Notes under the pieces: generated by a model
Database searches by the model: none
What the model was told of the DNA's origin: nothing
Seen by the model: only the letters and a program-made list of their open reading frames with translations
Made by a program: the position numbers and the translations under genes
Shown here: positions 35,806 to 45,617 of the stretch, one piece after another
Numbering within the stretch: the first letter of the stretch is position 1
Layout: every line of letters starts with the position of its first letter
Assembly: GCF_009363795.1 (NCBI RefSeq)
Contig: NZ_CP045420.1
Coordinates: 1,221,001 to 1,285,000, forward strand
Source of the DNA: Palleronia sp. THAF1
GTDB lineage: Bacteria; Pseudomonadota; Alphaproteobacteria; Rhodobacterales; Rhodobacteraceae
Reading direction: 5' to 3'
DNA: 64,000 nt

Positions 35806-36637
35806 GGAAGCGATGGTCGAATCCCTGTCTGCGCTTGCTCACCCTCAGCGGTTGGAAATATTCCGGTTGCTGATGCGGCGCTATCCTGATGCGGTTTCCG
35901 CTGGCGAGATCGCTGCGATCCTCGATGTGCCTGGCAGCACGCTCTCCGTCTATTTGTCATCGCTGCGTCATGCAGGACTTCTATCGCAGACCCGTCAGGG
36001 TCGATCCCTTCTGTATCGTGCGGATGTGAACCGCGCCGCGAAAGTGATCGGCTACCTGCGCGACGATTGCTGTAGGGGGCGCCCCGAGATGTGCGCTTCC
36101 CCCGATACCTTGTCCGAAAAGGAGAGCGCCGTGGGCGATACGCCATTTTCCGTTCTGTTCATCTGTACCGGCAATTCCGCCCGATCCATCATCGCAGAAA
36201 CCATCCTTCGAGATCACGCGGGCGACCGCTTTACGGCATATTCGGCAGGCACCAAACCTCGGTCAGAGCTGAACCCCTTTGCCGTTGCGCTACTGGAGGG
36301 CAAGGGACACGACGTATCGGGCTCGCGGGCCAAGACGGTCGCAGAGTTCCAGGGGCCCGATGCACCGAAGCTGGATTTCGTCTTCACGGTCTGCGACCGC
36401 GCGGCAAACGAGGAGTGTCCCCCTTGGCCGGGTCAGCCCATCAGTGGCCACTGGGGCATGGTCGATCCCGTCACGGCGACGGGAACCGAGGCCGAGAAGA
36501 AGCTGGCGTTCCAGCAGACATATGCGGGCCTGCGGAACCGTATTGCTGTCTTCACGGCCTTGCCGCTCGACAGTCTGGATCGGAAGTCCCTGCAGCGGGC
36601 TGTTGATGACATTGGCGATACGGAGATTGCCCGATGA
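35804..36637 (+). CDS. ArsR repressor-ArsC arsenate reductase fusion
   Basis: 277 residues. Residues 1-90 are an ArsR/SmtB winged helix ([41 protein letters not shown]). Cys89, Cys90 and Cys97 cluster after the last helix, similar in place to the Cys95/96/102 arsenite site of Acidithiobacillus ArsR. Residues 114-277 are a thioredoxin-coupled, low-molecular-weight-phosphatase-type arsenate reductase with the CX5R loop CTGNSAR (Cys121) and later Cys in FVFTVCD. The single chain would both sense arsenite and make it from arsenate. It overlaps the GAPDH gene by four bases. An alternative start is ATG 35813. Confidence 0.9.
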   Translation: MEAMVESLSALAHPQRLEIFRLLMRRYPDAVSAGEIAAILDVPGSTLSVYLSSLRHAGLLSQTRQGRSLLYRADVNRAAKVIGYLRDDCCRGRPEMCASPDTLSEKESAVGDTPFSVLFICTGNSARSIIAETILRDHAGDRFTAYSAGTKPRSELNPFAVALLEGKGHDVSGSRAKTVAEFQGPDAPKLDFVFTVCDRAANEECPPWPGQPISGHWGMVDPVTATGTEAEKKLAFQQTYAGLRNRIAVFTALPLDSLDRKSLQRAVDDIGDTEIAR

Positions 36638-37632
36638 CCACGTATGCGCTGAATGGCTTGGGTCGCATTGGCAAGCTGGCGCTTCGCCCTTTGCTTGAGA
36701 GCGGCGCAGAGATCGCATGGATCAACGACGCTGTTGGAGATCCGGCCACGCACGCACACCTGCTAGAGTTCGATAGCGTTCACGGAAGGTGGGACGCTGC
36801 GTTCTCCGCCGACGTCGACAGCCTGACCATCGACGGGGTGCACCTGCCGGTTCACGGGGCGCGCCGGATCGAAGATATTCCGCTAGACGGCGTCGATGTG
36901 GTCATCGACTGCACCGGTGTCTTCAAGACCGAGGCCAAGCTGCAACCCTATTTCGATGCGGGCGTGCGGAAGGTGGTTGTCTCCGCTCCGGTCAAGGACG
37001 GGCCGACCGCGAATATCGTTTACGGCGTGAACCATGATACATACAACGCGGACGCCCATCACATCGTCACGGCGGCCTCTTGCACGACGAACTGTTTGGC
37101 GCCGGTGGTCAAGGTCATCCACGAAGGGCTTGGTATTCGACATGGGTCGATCACCACGATCCACGACGTGACCAACACGCAGACTATCGTAGACCGGCCC
37201 GCCAAGGATCTGCGGCGGGCGCGGTCTGCCTTGAACTCGCTGATCCCCACGACGACCGGATCGGCGACGGCGATCACGCTGATCTATCCCGAACTGAAGG
37301 GCCGCTTGAACGGTCATGCTGTGCGTGTGCCGCTGCTGAACGCCTCTCTGACGGACGCGGTGTTCGAGGTCGAGCGCGCCACCACCGCCGAAGAGGTCAA
37401 CGAGATGTTCCGGGCCGCCGCCGATGGCCCGTTGAGTGGCATTCTGGGCTACGAGACTCGCCCATTAGTGTCGGCCGACTACGTGAACGACACGCGGTCG
37501 GGCATCGTCGATGCGCCCAGCACGATGGTGGTGAACGGCACGCAGGTGAAAGTATACGCTTGGTACGACAACGAGATGGGATACGCCCATCGGTTGATCG
37601 ACGTGGCGCGTATGGTGGGCAGTTCGTTGTGA
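36634..37632 (+). CDS. ArsJ-associated glyceraldehyde-3-phosphate dehydrogenase
   Basis: 332 residues. Type I GAPDH: NAD fold [13 protein letters not shown], catalytic Cys in [11 protein letters not shown], His in the following region, [21 protein letters not shown] and [14 protein letters not shown]. It sits between the ArsR-ArsC fusion (ATGA overlap) and arsJ (GTGA overlap). In this setting GAPDH forms 1-arseno-3-phosphoglycerate from arsenate and glyceraldehyde-3-phosphate, which ArsJ expels. It is therefore assigned to arsenate detoxification rather than central glycolysis. Confidence 0.93.
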   Translation: MTTYALNGLGRIGKLALRPLLESGAEIAWINDAVGDPATHAHLLEFDSVHGRWDAAFSADVDSLTIDGVHLPVHGARRIEDIPLDGVDVVIDCTGVFKTEAKLQPYFDAGVRKVVVSAPVKDGPTANIVYGVNHDTYNADAHHIVTAASCTTNCLAPVVKVIHEGLGIRHGSITTIHDVTNTQTIVDRPAKDLRRARSALNSLIPTTTGSATAITLIYPELKGRLNGHAVRVPLLNASLTDAVFEVERATTAEEVNEMFRAAADGPLSGILGYETRPLVSADYVNDTRSGIVDAPSTMVVNGTQVKVYAWYDNEMGYAHRLIDVARMVGSSL

Positions 37633-38891
37633 GCAAGATGCGCGACGGAGTGGCGGCCTATATTGCCGTCACAGCGGCCTATTGGGCCTTCATGCTGACC
37701 GACGGCGCGCTGCGGATGCTCGTTCTGCTGCACTTCCACACGCTTGGCTTCAGCCCGGTTCAACTGGCCTACCTGTTCGTTCTGTATGAACTTGCGGGCA
37801 TGATCACAAACCTCTGCGCGGGCTGGATCGCCGCGCGGTTCGGGCTGACTTCGACGCTATATGCGGGGCTTGGGTTGCAGGTGGTGTGCCTGGCGGCTCT
37901 GACGCAGCTGGACCCGGCTTGGTCCGTGGCGACTTCCGTCGTGTTCGTCATGGTCGTGCAGGGCCTGTCGGGCGTGGCGAAAGACCTTTCGAAGATGTCG
38001 GCGAAGTCGGCGGTGAAGGTGCTGGCCCCGAAAGCGCAGGGTGGTTTGTTCCGCTGGGTCGCGGTCTTGACGGGATCGAAGAACGCGGTGAAGGGTTGCG
38101 GCTTCCTGCTGGGCGCGGCGCTGCTGGCAACGTTGGGTTTCGATGCGGCATTGCTGGTGATGGCCGTGGTGCTTGGCGCTATCTTCGCAATCGTTGTCGT
38201 GTCGATGCCGTCCGGTCTGCCGCAGGGTCGCAAGGGGCGCGCCTTCACAGAGGTCTTTTCCAAGAACCCGAACATCAACTGGTTGTCGGCCGCGCGCATG
38301 GCGCTGTTCGGCGCGCGGGATGTGTGGTTCGTCGTCGGTATCCCGATCTATTTCTACGCCGTCCTGTCCGACGGGACAGAGGCTGGCAACAGAGCCGCCT
38401 TCTTCACCATCGGCACCTTCCTTGCCGTCTGGATCATCCTCTACGGTGCGGTCCAAGCCACTGCGCCGCGATTGCTGCGCGCTGCCAGCCGTCCAGAGGC
38501 CGAGATCGTCGAGGAAGCACGTCGCTGGGCTGCGATCCTTCTACCGATCCCGATCATACTGACGGCGCTTGTCTGGGTTGCGGGCGACCCCGCACCATGG
38601 CTGACGGTGGCGTTGATCGTGGGGCTACTGGTGTTCGGCGCGGTGTTTGCGGTGAACTCTTCACTGCATTCCTACCTTGTGCTGGCCTTCACCGAAGAGG
38701 ATCGGGTCACGATGGACGTGGGTTTTTACTACATGGCCAATGCGGCCGGGCGGCTGCTGGGCACGGTGCTGTCGGGCCTGTCCTACCAGTTGGGCGGCTT
38801 GCCCTTGGTGTTGGGCACCGCCAGCGTGCTGGTCGCCCTGTCGTGGCTGGGCGCGACACGGCTGGACAAGGCGCAGCTTGCGCCGGCTTAG
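37629..38891 (+). CDS. arsJ: Organoarsenical efflux permease ArsJ (MFS)
   Basis: 420 residues from GTG 37629 (overlapping the GAPDH stop); the ATG at 37638 is an alternative. It is a twelve-helix major-facilitator protein with the ArsJ N-terminus [20 protein letters not shown] and [21 protein letters not shown], then [15 protein letters not shown]. It exports 1-arseno-3-phosphoglycerate across the inner membrane. It completes an arsRC-gapdh-arsJ operon. No ArsB or Acr3 arsenite pump is in the window. Confidence 0.95.
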   Translation: MSKMRDGVAAYIAVTAAYWAFMLTDGALRMLVLLHFHTLGFSPVQLAYLFVLYELAGMITNLCAGWIAARFGLTSTLYAGLGLQVVCLAALTQLDPAWSVATSVVFVMVVQGLSGVAKDLSKMSAKSAVKVLAPKAQGGLFRWVAVLTGSKNAVKGCGFLLGAALLATLGFDAALLVMAVVLGAIFAIVVVSMPSGLPQGRKGRAFTEVFSKNPNINWLSAARMALFGARDVWFVVGIPIYFYAVLSDGTEAGNRAAFFTIGTFLAVWIILYGAVQATAPRLLRAASRPEAEIVEEARRWAAILLPIPIILTALVWVAGDPAPWLTVALIVGLLVFGAVFAVNSSLHSYLVLAFTEEDRVTMDVGFYYMANAAGRLLGTVLSGLSYQLGGLPLVLGTASVLVALSWLGATRLDKAQLAPA

Positions 38892-38912
38892 GCGGCCCCG
38901 CAGACTGCGCGG

Positions 38913-39581
38913 ATGGACCCGCTGCAAGACAGATTGCCTGACGATGCGCTTGCTCATCCACTTCCAGGCACGCGGCCCTGCGCGCCGGGGGATTGGCTGC
39001 GGCGGGACGAGGCGTTCGCCGCCCAGATGGACTTGCGCGACCGATTGATCGCTCAGCAGCGCGATGCGGTGATCGCGATGCGACCCGAAGGGCAGGCGGC
39101 GGCGCAAGAACTGCTGGCGCTGGTCGCGGCAGAGGTTCCGGATCATCGCGTTCCGCCAGACCCCACCGACCCACTGGGCAGCCTTGGCCGGATCGCGCAG
39201 GAGGACTTCGCAATCATGCTGCCGGGGCAGGGCGAGCATTGGCTTGGCGCCGCCGTCATCTGCTTTCCGTCCCGCTGGCAGCTATCGCAGAAGATCGGGC
39301 GTCCCCTGACGCGCATACACGCCCCGGTGCCCGACTACGACGCCCCCATCGCCGCGCGCGTGCAACGCCTGTTCGATGGGGTGCGGGCCGATGCGCCGCT
39401 GGTGCGGTGGAACCGGCTGCCCTATTGGGAGCCGGTGCTGCACAACCCCAAACCCGAAGAGGAACCGCGCGCGCCCAACGGGCCTCGGCCCTACATGCGG
39501 GCCGAACGGCAGGTCATTCTGCGGCTGCCGCAGACGCGCGCTGTGGTGTTCTCGATTCACACTTACCTTGTGCGTGCCTGA
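38913..39581 (+). CDS. DUF3445 protein, haem-dependent oxidative N-demethylase-like
   Basis: 222 residues. DUF3445 pattern: PGDWLRRDEAFAAQMDLRDRLI, RIAQEDFAIMLP, AAVICFPSRWQLSQKIGRPLTRIHAPVPDY and RAERQVILRLPQTRAVVFSIHTYLV. Members include the alpha subunit of haem-dependent oxidative N-demethylase, which removes methyl groups from methylamines. The partner subunits are not present here. It begins 21 bases after arsJ, so it could be read on the ars transcript. Its stop abuts that of the convergent BCCT gene with no gap. Confidence 0.85.
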   Translation: MDPLQDRLPDDALAHPLPGTRPCAPGDWLRRDEAFAAQMDLRDRLIAQQRDAVIAMRPEGQAAAQELLALVAAEVPDHRVPPDPTDPLGSLGRIAQEDFAIMLPGQGEHWLGAAVICFPSRWQLSQKIGRPLTRIHAPVPDYDAPIAARVQRLFDGVRADAPLVRWNRLPYWEPVLHNPKPEEEPRAPNGPRPYMRAERQVILRLPQTRAVVFSIHTYLVRA

Positions 39582-41240
39582 TTATTCTGCCGGTTGGCTT
39601 TCTCCGGGCGGATCGTCTGCGTCCACGTCCGCGGCATCACCGGGCAGTTCGGACGGCATGTTGTGGTCGGCCTCTACGTCATTGCGATACCGCATGTTGT
39701 GCCGGTGGACGATCAACGGATCCCAGCGCAGCGCTTTCAGCAGACCGAAGGCGATCAGCGCGATGACAACGGCAAAGGGGAAGCCCGCAATGACGGCCGC
39801 TGCTTGCAACGCAGACAACCCGCCCGCGAGCAACAGCACAGAGGCCACCGCACCCTCGGAAATCGCCCAGAAGATGCGCTGCACCTTTGGCGGATTCGGA
39901 TCGCCGCCCGCCGTCAGCATGTCGATCACGTAGGACCCTGAGTCCGACGAAGTGACGAACCACAGCACGATCAGGACCACCGCGAAGACGCTGGTGACGG
40001 ACGACCACGGGAAATACTCCAGCAGCGCGAACATAGTGTTGCCGTAGCCTTCCTTTGTCGCTTCGACCAACGCCGGATCGCCGCCCAGCGAGATGTCGAT
40101 GGCGACGCCGCCGAAGGCGGAAAACCAGAAGAACATGATCGAGCAGGGCAGCAGCATGACGCCCGCGATGAACTCTCGTATGGTGCGGCCGCGGCTGATG
40201 CGCGCGATGAACACACCGACGAAGGGCGACCAGCTGATCCACCACGCCCAGTAGAAGATGGTCCAGGAATTTTGCCAGGTGTCGTTCGCGTCCGCTGGCG
40301 TCCAGGTCTGGGTCCAGGTCGAGATATCCAGGAAACTTTGCAGATACAGGCCGTAGTTTTCCACGAAGCCGTCGAAGATGAACAGCGTGGGGCCGACGAT
40401 CAGGATGAAGGCCAGCAGGCACATGGACAGGACGACGTTCAAGTTCGACAGCCGCTTGATCCCGCCATCAAGCCCCGCGACCACGGATACGGTCGCCAGC
40501 CCGGTGATCACCGCGATCACGGCAATCTGTACGAAGACGCTGGAGCCGATGCCGAACACGGTGCCCAAACCATCGTTGATTTGGATAGCGCCTAGGCCCA
40601 GCGAGGTGACGATGCCGAACATCGTGCCGAAGACGGCCAAAATATCCACCAGATCGCCCCAGCGTCCGTAAATGCGGTCTCCGATCAGGGGATAGAGCGC
40701 GGAACGGATTGTCAGCGGCAGGCCACGACGGTAGTGGAAGTAGGCAAGCGATAGGGCCACGACGGCATAGACGGCCCAGCCGTGAAAGCCCCAGTGTAGG
40801 AAGGTCAGGGCCATCGCCTCTCGGGCGGCTTCAAGCGTCTCAGGCTCGGCGCGCGGCGGCGAGAAGTAGTGATACATGGGCTCGGCCACGCCCCAGTAGA
40901 TAAGGCCAATGCCGATGCCCGCGCTGAACAGCATCGCGGTCCATGAGAACAGGTCGTATTCGGCTTCCTCGTCCATCGCGCCAAGTCGAATGTCGCCGAA
41001 GGGGCCGAGCGCCAGATAAAGCACGAAGAGGATCAGCAGATTCACTTCGATGATCAGCGCCCAACCGAGGTTGGATGCCAGAATATCCTGCAGGCCAGCG
41101 AAAATCGTATTCGCAGTTTCCGAAAACAGGGCGCCGAACAGGATGAATCCGACGATCAGGATCGCCGATGTCGCAAAAACGGTTCGATTTACTCTGGGGA
41201 ATATCCAAAGCGAGTCTTGGGAAATCTTATTGTCGTCCAC
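39582..41240 (-). CDS. BCCT-family transporter (glycine betaine/choline/carnitine type)
   Basis: 552 residues beginning at GTG 41240, with GGAAGG about nine bases upstream. Twelve membrane helices are expected, with the BCCT signature in FSAGIGIGLIYWGVAEPMYHYFS and the substrate aromatic box region SWTIFYWAWWISWSPFVGVFIARISRGRTIREF. The C-terminal tail (about residues 515-552) is acidic and Pro-rich (GDAADVDADDPPGE), where many BCCT proteins have osmosensing functions. It imports quaternary amines for osmoprotection or catabolism. Specific substrate undetermined. Confidence 0.94.
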   Translation of the reverse strand: MDDNKISQDSLWIFPRVNRTVFATSAILIVGFILFGALFSETANTIFAGLQDILASNLGWALIIEVNLLILFVLYLALGPFGDIRLGAMDEEAEYDLFSWTAMLFSAGIGIGLIYWGVAEPMYHYFSPPRAEPETLEAAREAMALTFLHWGFHGWAVYAVVALSLAYFHYRRGLPLTIRSALYPLIGDRIYGRWGDLVDILAVFGTMFGIVTSLGLGAIQINDGLGTVFGIGSSVFVQIAVIAVITGLATVSVVAGLDGGIKRLSNLNVVLSMCLLAFILIVGPTLFIFDGFVENYGLYLQSFLDISTWTQTWTPADANDTWQNSWTIFYWAWWISWSPFVGVFIARISRGRTIREFIAGVMLLPCSIMFFWFSAFGGVAIDISLGGDPALVEATKEGYGNTMFALLEYFPWSSVTSVFAVVLIVLWFVTSSDSGSYVIDMLTAGGDPNPPKVQRIFWAISEGAVASVLLLAGGLSALQAAAVIAGFPFAVVIALIAFGLLKALRWDPLIVHRHNMRYRNDVEADHNMPSELPGDAADVDADDPPGESQPAE

Positions 41241-41338
41241 GTGTTACGACCTTCCACTCATGCACAGGAATGGCGCGCGAGCGCCTTGAACTCCATTTAT
41301 CTTAGGTCGGTCTTGGTAGGTGTAAACGCCGCAAAGCA

Positions 41339-41360
41339 GTCTCGCCTCAAGAGGCGAGAC
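41339..41360 (-). terminator. Terminator-like hairpin overlapping the stop of the 138-aa gene
   Basis: Perfect 10-bp arms GTCTCGCCTC/GAGGCGAGAC (41339-41348 and 41351-41360) enclose two bases. The stop codon of the reverse-strand gene (41347-41349) lies inside the hairpin. Only a short T stretch follows on the reverse strand. Confidence 0.55.
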
Positions 41361-41763
41361 GCTTCGGGGCGGCTTCGAGATCGGCCCAGGTGAAGTCGGT
41401 GGGCACGATTCGCTGACGTGTGGGCTGCCAGTAGATCGAAGAGACCTTCGTGCGCGCGATCAGGCGACGGACGATCTGGAAGCAAAGCTGACGACCGACT
41501 TCCCGGTTACCGCGCACCAGCGCGGTGCAGGCGATGTCGATCTGGCGTGTGCCGTCTTCGGTGCCCCGGATTTCCAGCGTCAACCGGCCGTGGTCGGTCA
41601 TGTATTCGAGGGTCTCGCCGGTCACGCCAAGACCGAGGCTGTGCACCTGAACGTCGGACTGCATCAGCAGCCAGCCGACGATCCCGGGCAGGTCGTTCAG
41701 GGTCACGTCGGCCTTGGCATCCAGCACAACGGCAGCGGCGGTCTTGTGGGAAATTTCGATCAC
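41347..41763 (-). CDS. Small conserved-looking protein of unknown function
   Basis: 138 residues if it starts at GTG 41763, which has AAGGACAGG just upstream. A longer frame to 41895 has no ribosome site and its first 44 residues look unlike the rest. Text such as VIEISHKTAAAVVLDAKADVTL, GLGVTGETLEYMTDHGRLTLEI, RQIDIACTALVRGNREVGRQ and LCFQIVRRLIARTKVSSIYW suggests alternating beta strands and one helix. No family is recognised. It lies between the glnA terminator and the BCCT gene on the same strand, and may be a separate unit. Confidence 0.65.
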   Translation of the reverse strand: MIEISHKTAAAVVLDAKADVTLNDLPGIVGWLLMQSDVQVHSLGLGVTGETLEYMTDHGRLTLEIRGTEDGTRQIDIACTALVRGNREVGRQLCFQIVRRLIARTKVSSIYWQPTRQRIVPTDFTWADLEAAPKRLAS

Positions 41764-41955
41764 TATCCTGTCCTTCGAATTGAGTGTTATTGTTCCTATT
41801 CGAGAAACATCATCGGTGATTGGGGCAGGATCGTGTCCGGTCCACGCCAATCCTGCGGTTTTGTGCAGGGGTGATGAAAAAAATTTTCCGGGCACGAGAA
41901 GACGAAAATTGCTGAGGAATGATGAAGGGGACGGACTGCCGAAGGGGCCGCCACG

Positions 41956-41984
41956 AAAAAGGGGCGCCCCGAAGGACGCCCCTT
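41956..41984 (-). terminator. Rho-independent terminator after glnA
   Basis: On the reverse strand an 11-bp stem (one T-G pair) closes on a TTCG tetraloop and is followed by five T. Plus-strand positions of the arms are 41959-41969 and 41974-41984. It is 22 bases past the glnA stop. Confidence 0.93.
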
Positions 41985-42006
41985 GTCTAACAGTGCTGAC
42001 TGAAAA

Positions 42007-43413
42007 TCAGCAGCTGTAGTACATCTTGAACTCGACCGGGTGGGGCGTGTGCTCCATGGCGTAGATCTCTTCCCACTTGAGCGCGGCGTAGCCGTCGATC
42101 TGGTCCTTGGTGAACACGTCGCCTTTGAGCAGGAACTCGTGGTCCTTCTCCAGCTCTTCCAGCGCTTCGCGCAAGGAGTGGCAGACGGTCGGGATCTCGG
42201 CCAGCTCCTCGGGGGGCAGGTCGTAGAGATCCTTGTCCATGGCTTCGCCCGGATTGATCTTGTTCTGGATGCCGTCAAGTCCGGCCATCAGCAGGGCGGC
42301 GAAGCACAGGTAGGGGTTCGCTGCCGGATCGGGGAAGCGGGCCTCGACGCGCTTGGCCTTGGGGGATTCGGCCCACGGGATACGCACGCAGCCCGAGCGG
42401 TTGCGAGCAGAGTAGGCGCGCAGAACCGGAGCCTCGAAGCCCGGGATCAGACGCTTGTAGCTATTGGTGGACGGGTTGGTGAAGGCGTTCAGGGCCTTGG
42501 CGTGCTTCAGGATGCCGCCGATGAACCACAAAGCCTCGTCCGACAGGTCAGCGTATTTGTCGCCAGCGAACAGCGGCTTGCCGTCCTTCCAGATCGACAT
42601 GTTCACGTGCATCCCGGTGCCGTTGTCGCCAGCGATGGGCTTGGGCATGAACGTGGCCGATTTGCCGTAGGCGTGGGCGACGTTGTGAATGACGTACTTG
42701 TACTTCTGCAGCTCGTCGGCCTGCTTGGTCAGGCTGTCGAAGATCAGGCCCAGCTCATGCTGGCAGGACGCCACTTCGTGGTGGTGCTTGTCGACCTTCA
42801 TGCCGATGCGCTTCATCGTGGACAGCATCTCGGAGCGTAGGTCCTGGCCCTCGTCGATGGGGTTCACGGGGAAGTAGCCACCCTTGATGCCGGGACGGTG
42901 GCCCATGTTGCCGGTCTCGAACTCGGCATCCGAGTTCCAGGACGCATCCGTGGCGTCGACTTGGTAGGACACCTTGTTCATCTCGACCGAGAAGCGGACG
43001 TCGTCGAACAGGAAGAACTCGGCCTCGGGGCCCATGAACGCCGTGTCGCCGATGCCGGACGCCTTCAGGTAGTCTTCAGCGTTGCGCGCGGTCGCACGGG
43101 GGTCACGGTCATAACGCTCCATGGTGTCGGGCTCATACACGGTGCAGTGCACCGCGATGGTCTTTTCGGCGTAGAACGGATCGACGTAGGCGCTTTCGGG
43201 GTCGACCATCAGTTTCATGTCGGACTGTTCGATGGACTTCCATCCGGCGATGGACGAGCCATCGAACATGAAGCCTTCTTCCAGGAAATCCTCGTCGACC
43301 TGATCGGCCATGACGGTCACGTGCTGCAGTTTGCCGCGCGGGTCCGTAAAGCGGATGTCGACGTATTCCGCGTCTTCATCCTTGATCATCTTAAGCATAT
43401 CAGCGTTGCTCAT
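42007..43413 (-). CDS. glnA: Glutamine synthetase type I
   Basis: 468 residues. GSI landmarks: [64 protein letters not shown], and the adenylylation site [11 protein letters not shown] with Tyr397, the same position as in E. coli. It makes glutamine from glutamate, ammonia and ATP. The adenylylatable Tyr and the glnB neighbour indicate control by the GlnB/GlnD/GlnE cascade. It is 39 bases downstream of glnB in the same transcript and is followed by a strong terminator. Confidence 0.98.
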   Translation of the reverse strand: MSNADMLKMIKDEDAEYVDIRFTDPRGKLQHVTVMADQVDEDFLEEGFMFDGSSIAGWKSIEQSDMKLMVDPESAYVDPFYAEKTIAVHCTVYEPDTMERYDRDPRATARNAEDYLKASGIGDTAFMGPEAEFFLFDDVRFSVEMNKVSYQVDATDASWNSDAEFETGNMGHRPGIKGGYFPVNPIDEGQDLRSEMLSTMKRIGMKVDKHHHEVASCQHELGLIFDSLTKQADELQKYKYVIHNVAHAYGKSATFMPKPIAGDNGTGMHVNMSIWKDGKPLFAGDKYADLSDEALWFIGGILKHAKALNAFTNPSTNSYKRLIPGFEAPVLRAYSARNRSGCVRIPWAESPKAKRVEARFPDPAANPYLCFAALLMAGLDGIQNKINPGEAMDKDLYDLPPEELAEIPTVCHSLREALEELEKDHEFLLKGDVFTKDQIDGYAALKWEEIYAMEHTPHPVEFKMYYSC

Positions 43414-43452
43414 GTGTCCCTCTCGGTTTGAGTGTCTGGGTGTGTGAACGGG

Positions 43453-43848
<396 letters not shown>

Positions 43849-43953
43849 TCAATCAGCTAGCCTTCCGGCAGTGCTGCGCGGTCGAGGCTTTGGTAGGTGC
43901 TGCCGATTTTTTGTGCAATCGGATTGTCTGCTGGGCAGTTTGCGAAAGGCGAA

Positions 43954-45576
43954 ATGATGACGGAACTGCTGACTGCCGAACAGATGCGCGAAATCGAGCG
44001 CGCTGCCATCGAAAGCGGCAAAGTCACGGGGTTGGAGCTGATGGAGCGCGCAGGGCAGGGCGCGGTAGAGGCGATATTCGCAGAGTGGCCGGAACTGCGC
44101 GAAGGCTCTCACCGCGCCGTCGTCCTCTGCGGCCCCGGCAACAACGGCGGCGACGGCTTCGTCGTCGCGCGGCTGCTGAAGGAGCGGGAATGGGACATCG
44201 AGGTGTTTCTGTACGGGGATGCACCTGCAGATGGTTCGGACGCATCAACGATGCAGCATCAGTGGGAGCAGCACGGTTCAGTGCTGTCGATCGGAGACAG
44301 TTACGGTCCAGACGATAACCATGAACCGGTCGCCCTTCTGATAGACGCGGTCTTCGGCGTTGGTCTCAACCGCAAATTGGAAGGAGCGGATTTAACGGAT
44401 TTCCTCCCATGGCATCTACTGCATGGTCAGGGTCGTCGGCGATTGCACGACGACAAACGCGTTGTTGCGATCGACATTCCAACCGGGCTTTGTTCGGATA
44501 GTGGTAAGCTGTTAGCAAAAGATGGCATGGTTGCCGATCTGACGGTCACCTTCCACACGCAGAAACGCGGTCATGTGCTTGCCAATGGCCCCGAAACATG
44601 TGGCTCGGTGCGTGTTGTCGATATTGGCTTGCCGCATCTTCCGCGTATTCCTCCTACACTTCTTTACCAAGAGAATTCAAACTGGGGAGCGACAATATTC
44701 CTAGATACCGACGGGGATCGTTTCACCAAAGACAAGGCGATTGTAAGGCAAGTTGGCAATCCCGAATGGCTGATGAAGATAGGCCGCCACAAGTTCGACC
44801 ACGGCCACGCGCTCGTTCTGTCGGGCGGGGTCGGTCGTGGCGGGGCCGCCCGGCTGGCCGCTAGGGGGGGGCTTCGGATCGGGGCGGGGTTGGTAACGGT
44901 GGCGTGTCCTCCGGCGGCGCTGATCGAGAACGCGGTACAGTTGAACGCGATCATGTTGCGGTCCGTGACCGACGGCGATGCGCTGGCCGCGATGCTGGAG
45001 GATGCGCGGTTGAATGCGCTTTGCCTGGGACCGGGACTGGGGACCGGGCCGCGTGAGGCGGGGCTGGTGTGGGCGGCGCTCGGAGCGCGGCGGCGTATCG
45101 TGCTGGACGGGGACGCGTTGACGTTGCTGGCGAACAACGCCGATCTGATGGCCCTTTTGCACGTTGATTGCGTGCTGACGCCCCATGAAGGCGAATTCGC
45201 GCGGCTGTTCCCCGACCTCTCCGAAAGGCTGTCCGAGGACAATACCTATTCCAAGGTCGATGCCACGCGAAACGCCGCTGCGCGGGCGGGCTGCGTGATC
45301 GTCTTCAAGGGGCCGGACACGGTGATCGCCACGCCGGACGGCCGCGCCGCCATCCATGCTGCCGCCTACGATCGCGCGGCGCCGTGGTTGGCGACCGCCG
45401 GATCGGGGGACGTGTTGGCGGGATTCGTCACCGGGCTACTAGCGCGTGACTTCACGCCCTTCGATGCGGCCTGTACGGCAGCCTGGCTGCATACCGAATG
45501 CGCGCTGAAATTCGGTCCCGGTCTGATTGCCGAAGACCTGCCAGAGATCCTGCCGCAGGTTCTTCGCGCGCTCTGA
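43954..45576 (+). CDS. nnr: Bifunctional NAD(P)HX epimerase/dehydratase (YjeF/Nnr)
   Basis: 540 residues from ATG 43954 (or 43957), with AAAGGCGAA upstream. The N-terminal YjeF_N epimerase half (residues 1-215) has MREIERAAIESGKVTGLELMERAG, LCGPGNNGGDGFVVAR and AIDIPTGLCSDSG. The C-terminal ADP-dependent dehydratase half (about 265-535) has HALVLSGGVGRGGAARLAARG, LGPGLGT, LTPHEGEFARLFP and the signature ATAGSGDVLAGFVTG. It repairs hydrated NADH/NADPH. The central part (about 44.28-44.78 kb) is markedly AT-richer than both ends, with several rare-looking codons, suggesting a recombination mosaic. The reading frame is intact. Confidence 0.93.
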   Translation: MMTELLTAEQMREIERAAIESGKVTGLELMERAGQGAVEAIFAEWPELREGSHRAVVLCGPGNNGGDGFVVARLLKEREWDIEVFLYGDAPADGSDASTMQHQWEQHGSVLSIGDSYGPDDNHEPVALLIDAVFGVGLNRKLEGADLTDFLPWHLLHGQGRRRLHDDKRVVAIDIPTGLCSDSGKLLAKDGMVADLTVTFHTQKRGHVLANGPETCGSVRVVDIGLPHLPRIPPTLLYQENSNWGATIFLDTDGDRFTKDKAIVRQVGNPEWLMKIGRHKFDHGHALVLSGGVGRGGAARLAARGGLRIGAGLVTVACPPAALIENAVQLNAIMLRSVTDGDALAAMLEDARLNALCLGPGLGTGPREAGLVWAALGARRRIVLDGDALTLLANNADLMALLHVDCVLTPHEGEFARLFPDLSERLSEDNTYSKVDATRNAAARAGCVIVFKGPDTVIATPDGRAAIHAAAYDRAAPWLATAGSGDVLAGFVTGLLARDFTPFDAACTAAWLHTECALKFGPGLIAEDLPEILPQVLRAL

Positions 45577-45617
45577 CCGGTCTTTGCTTTTCGCAAATAT
45601 CCGCCCCGCAGGGCCGG

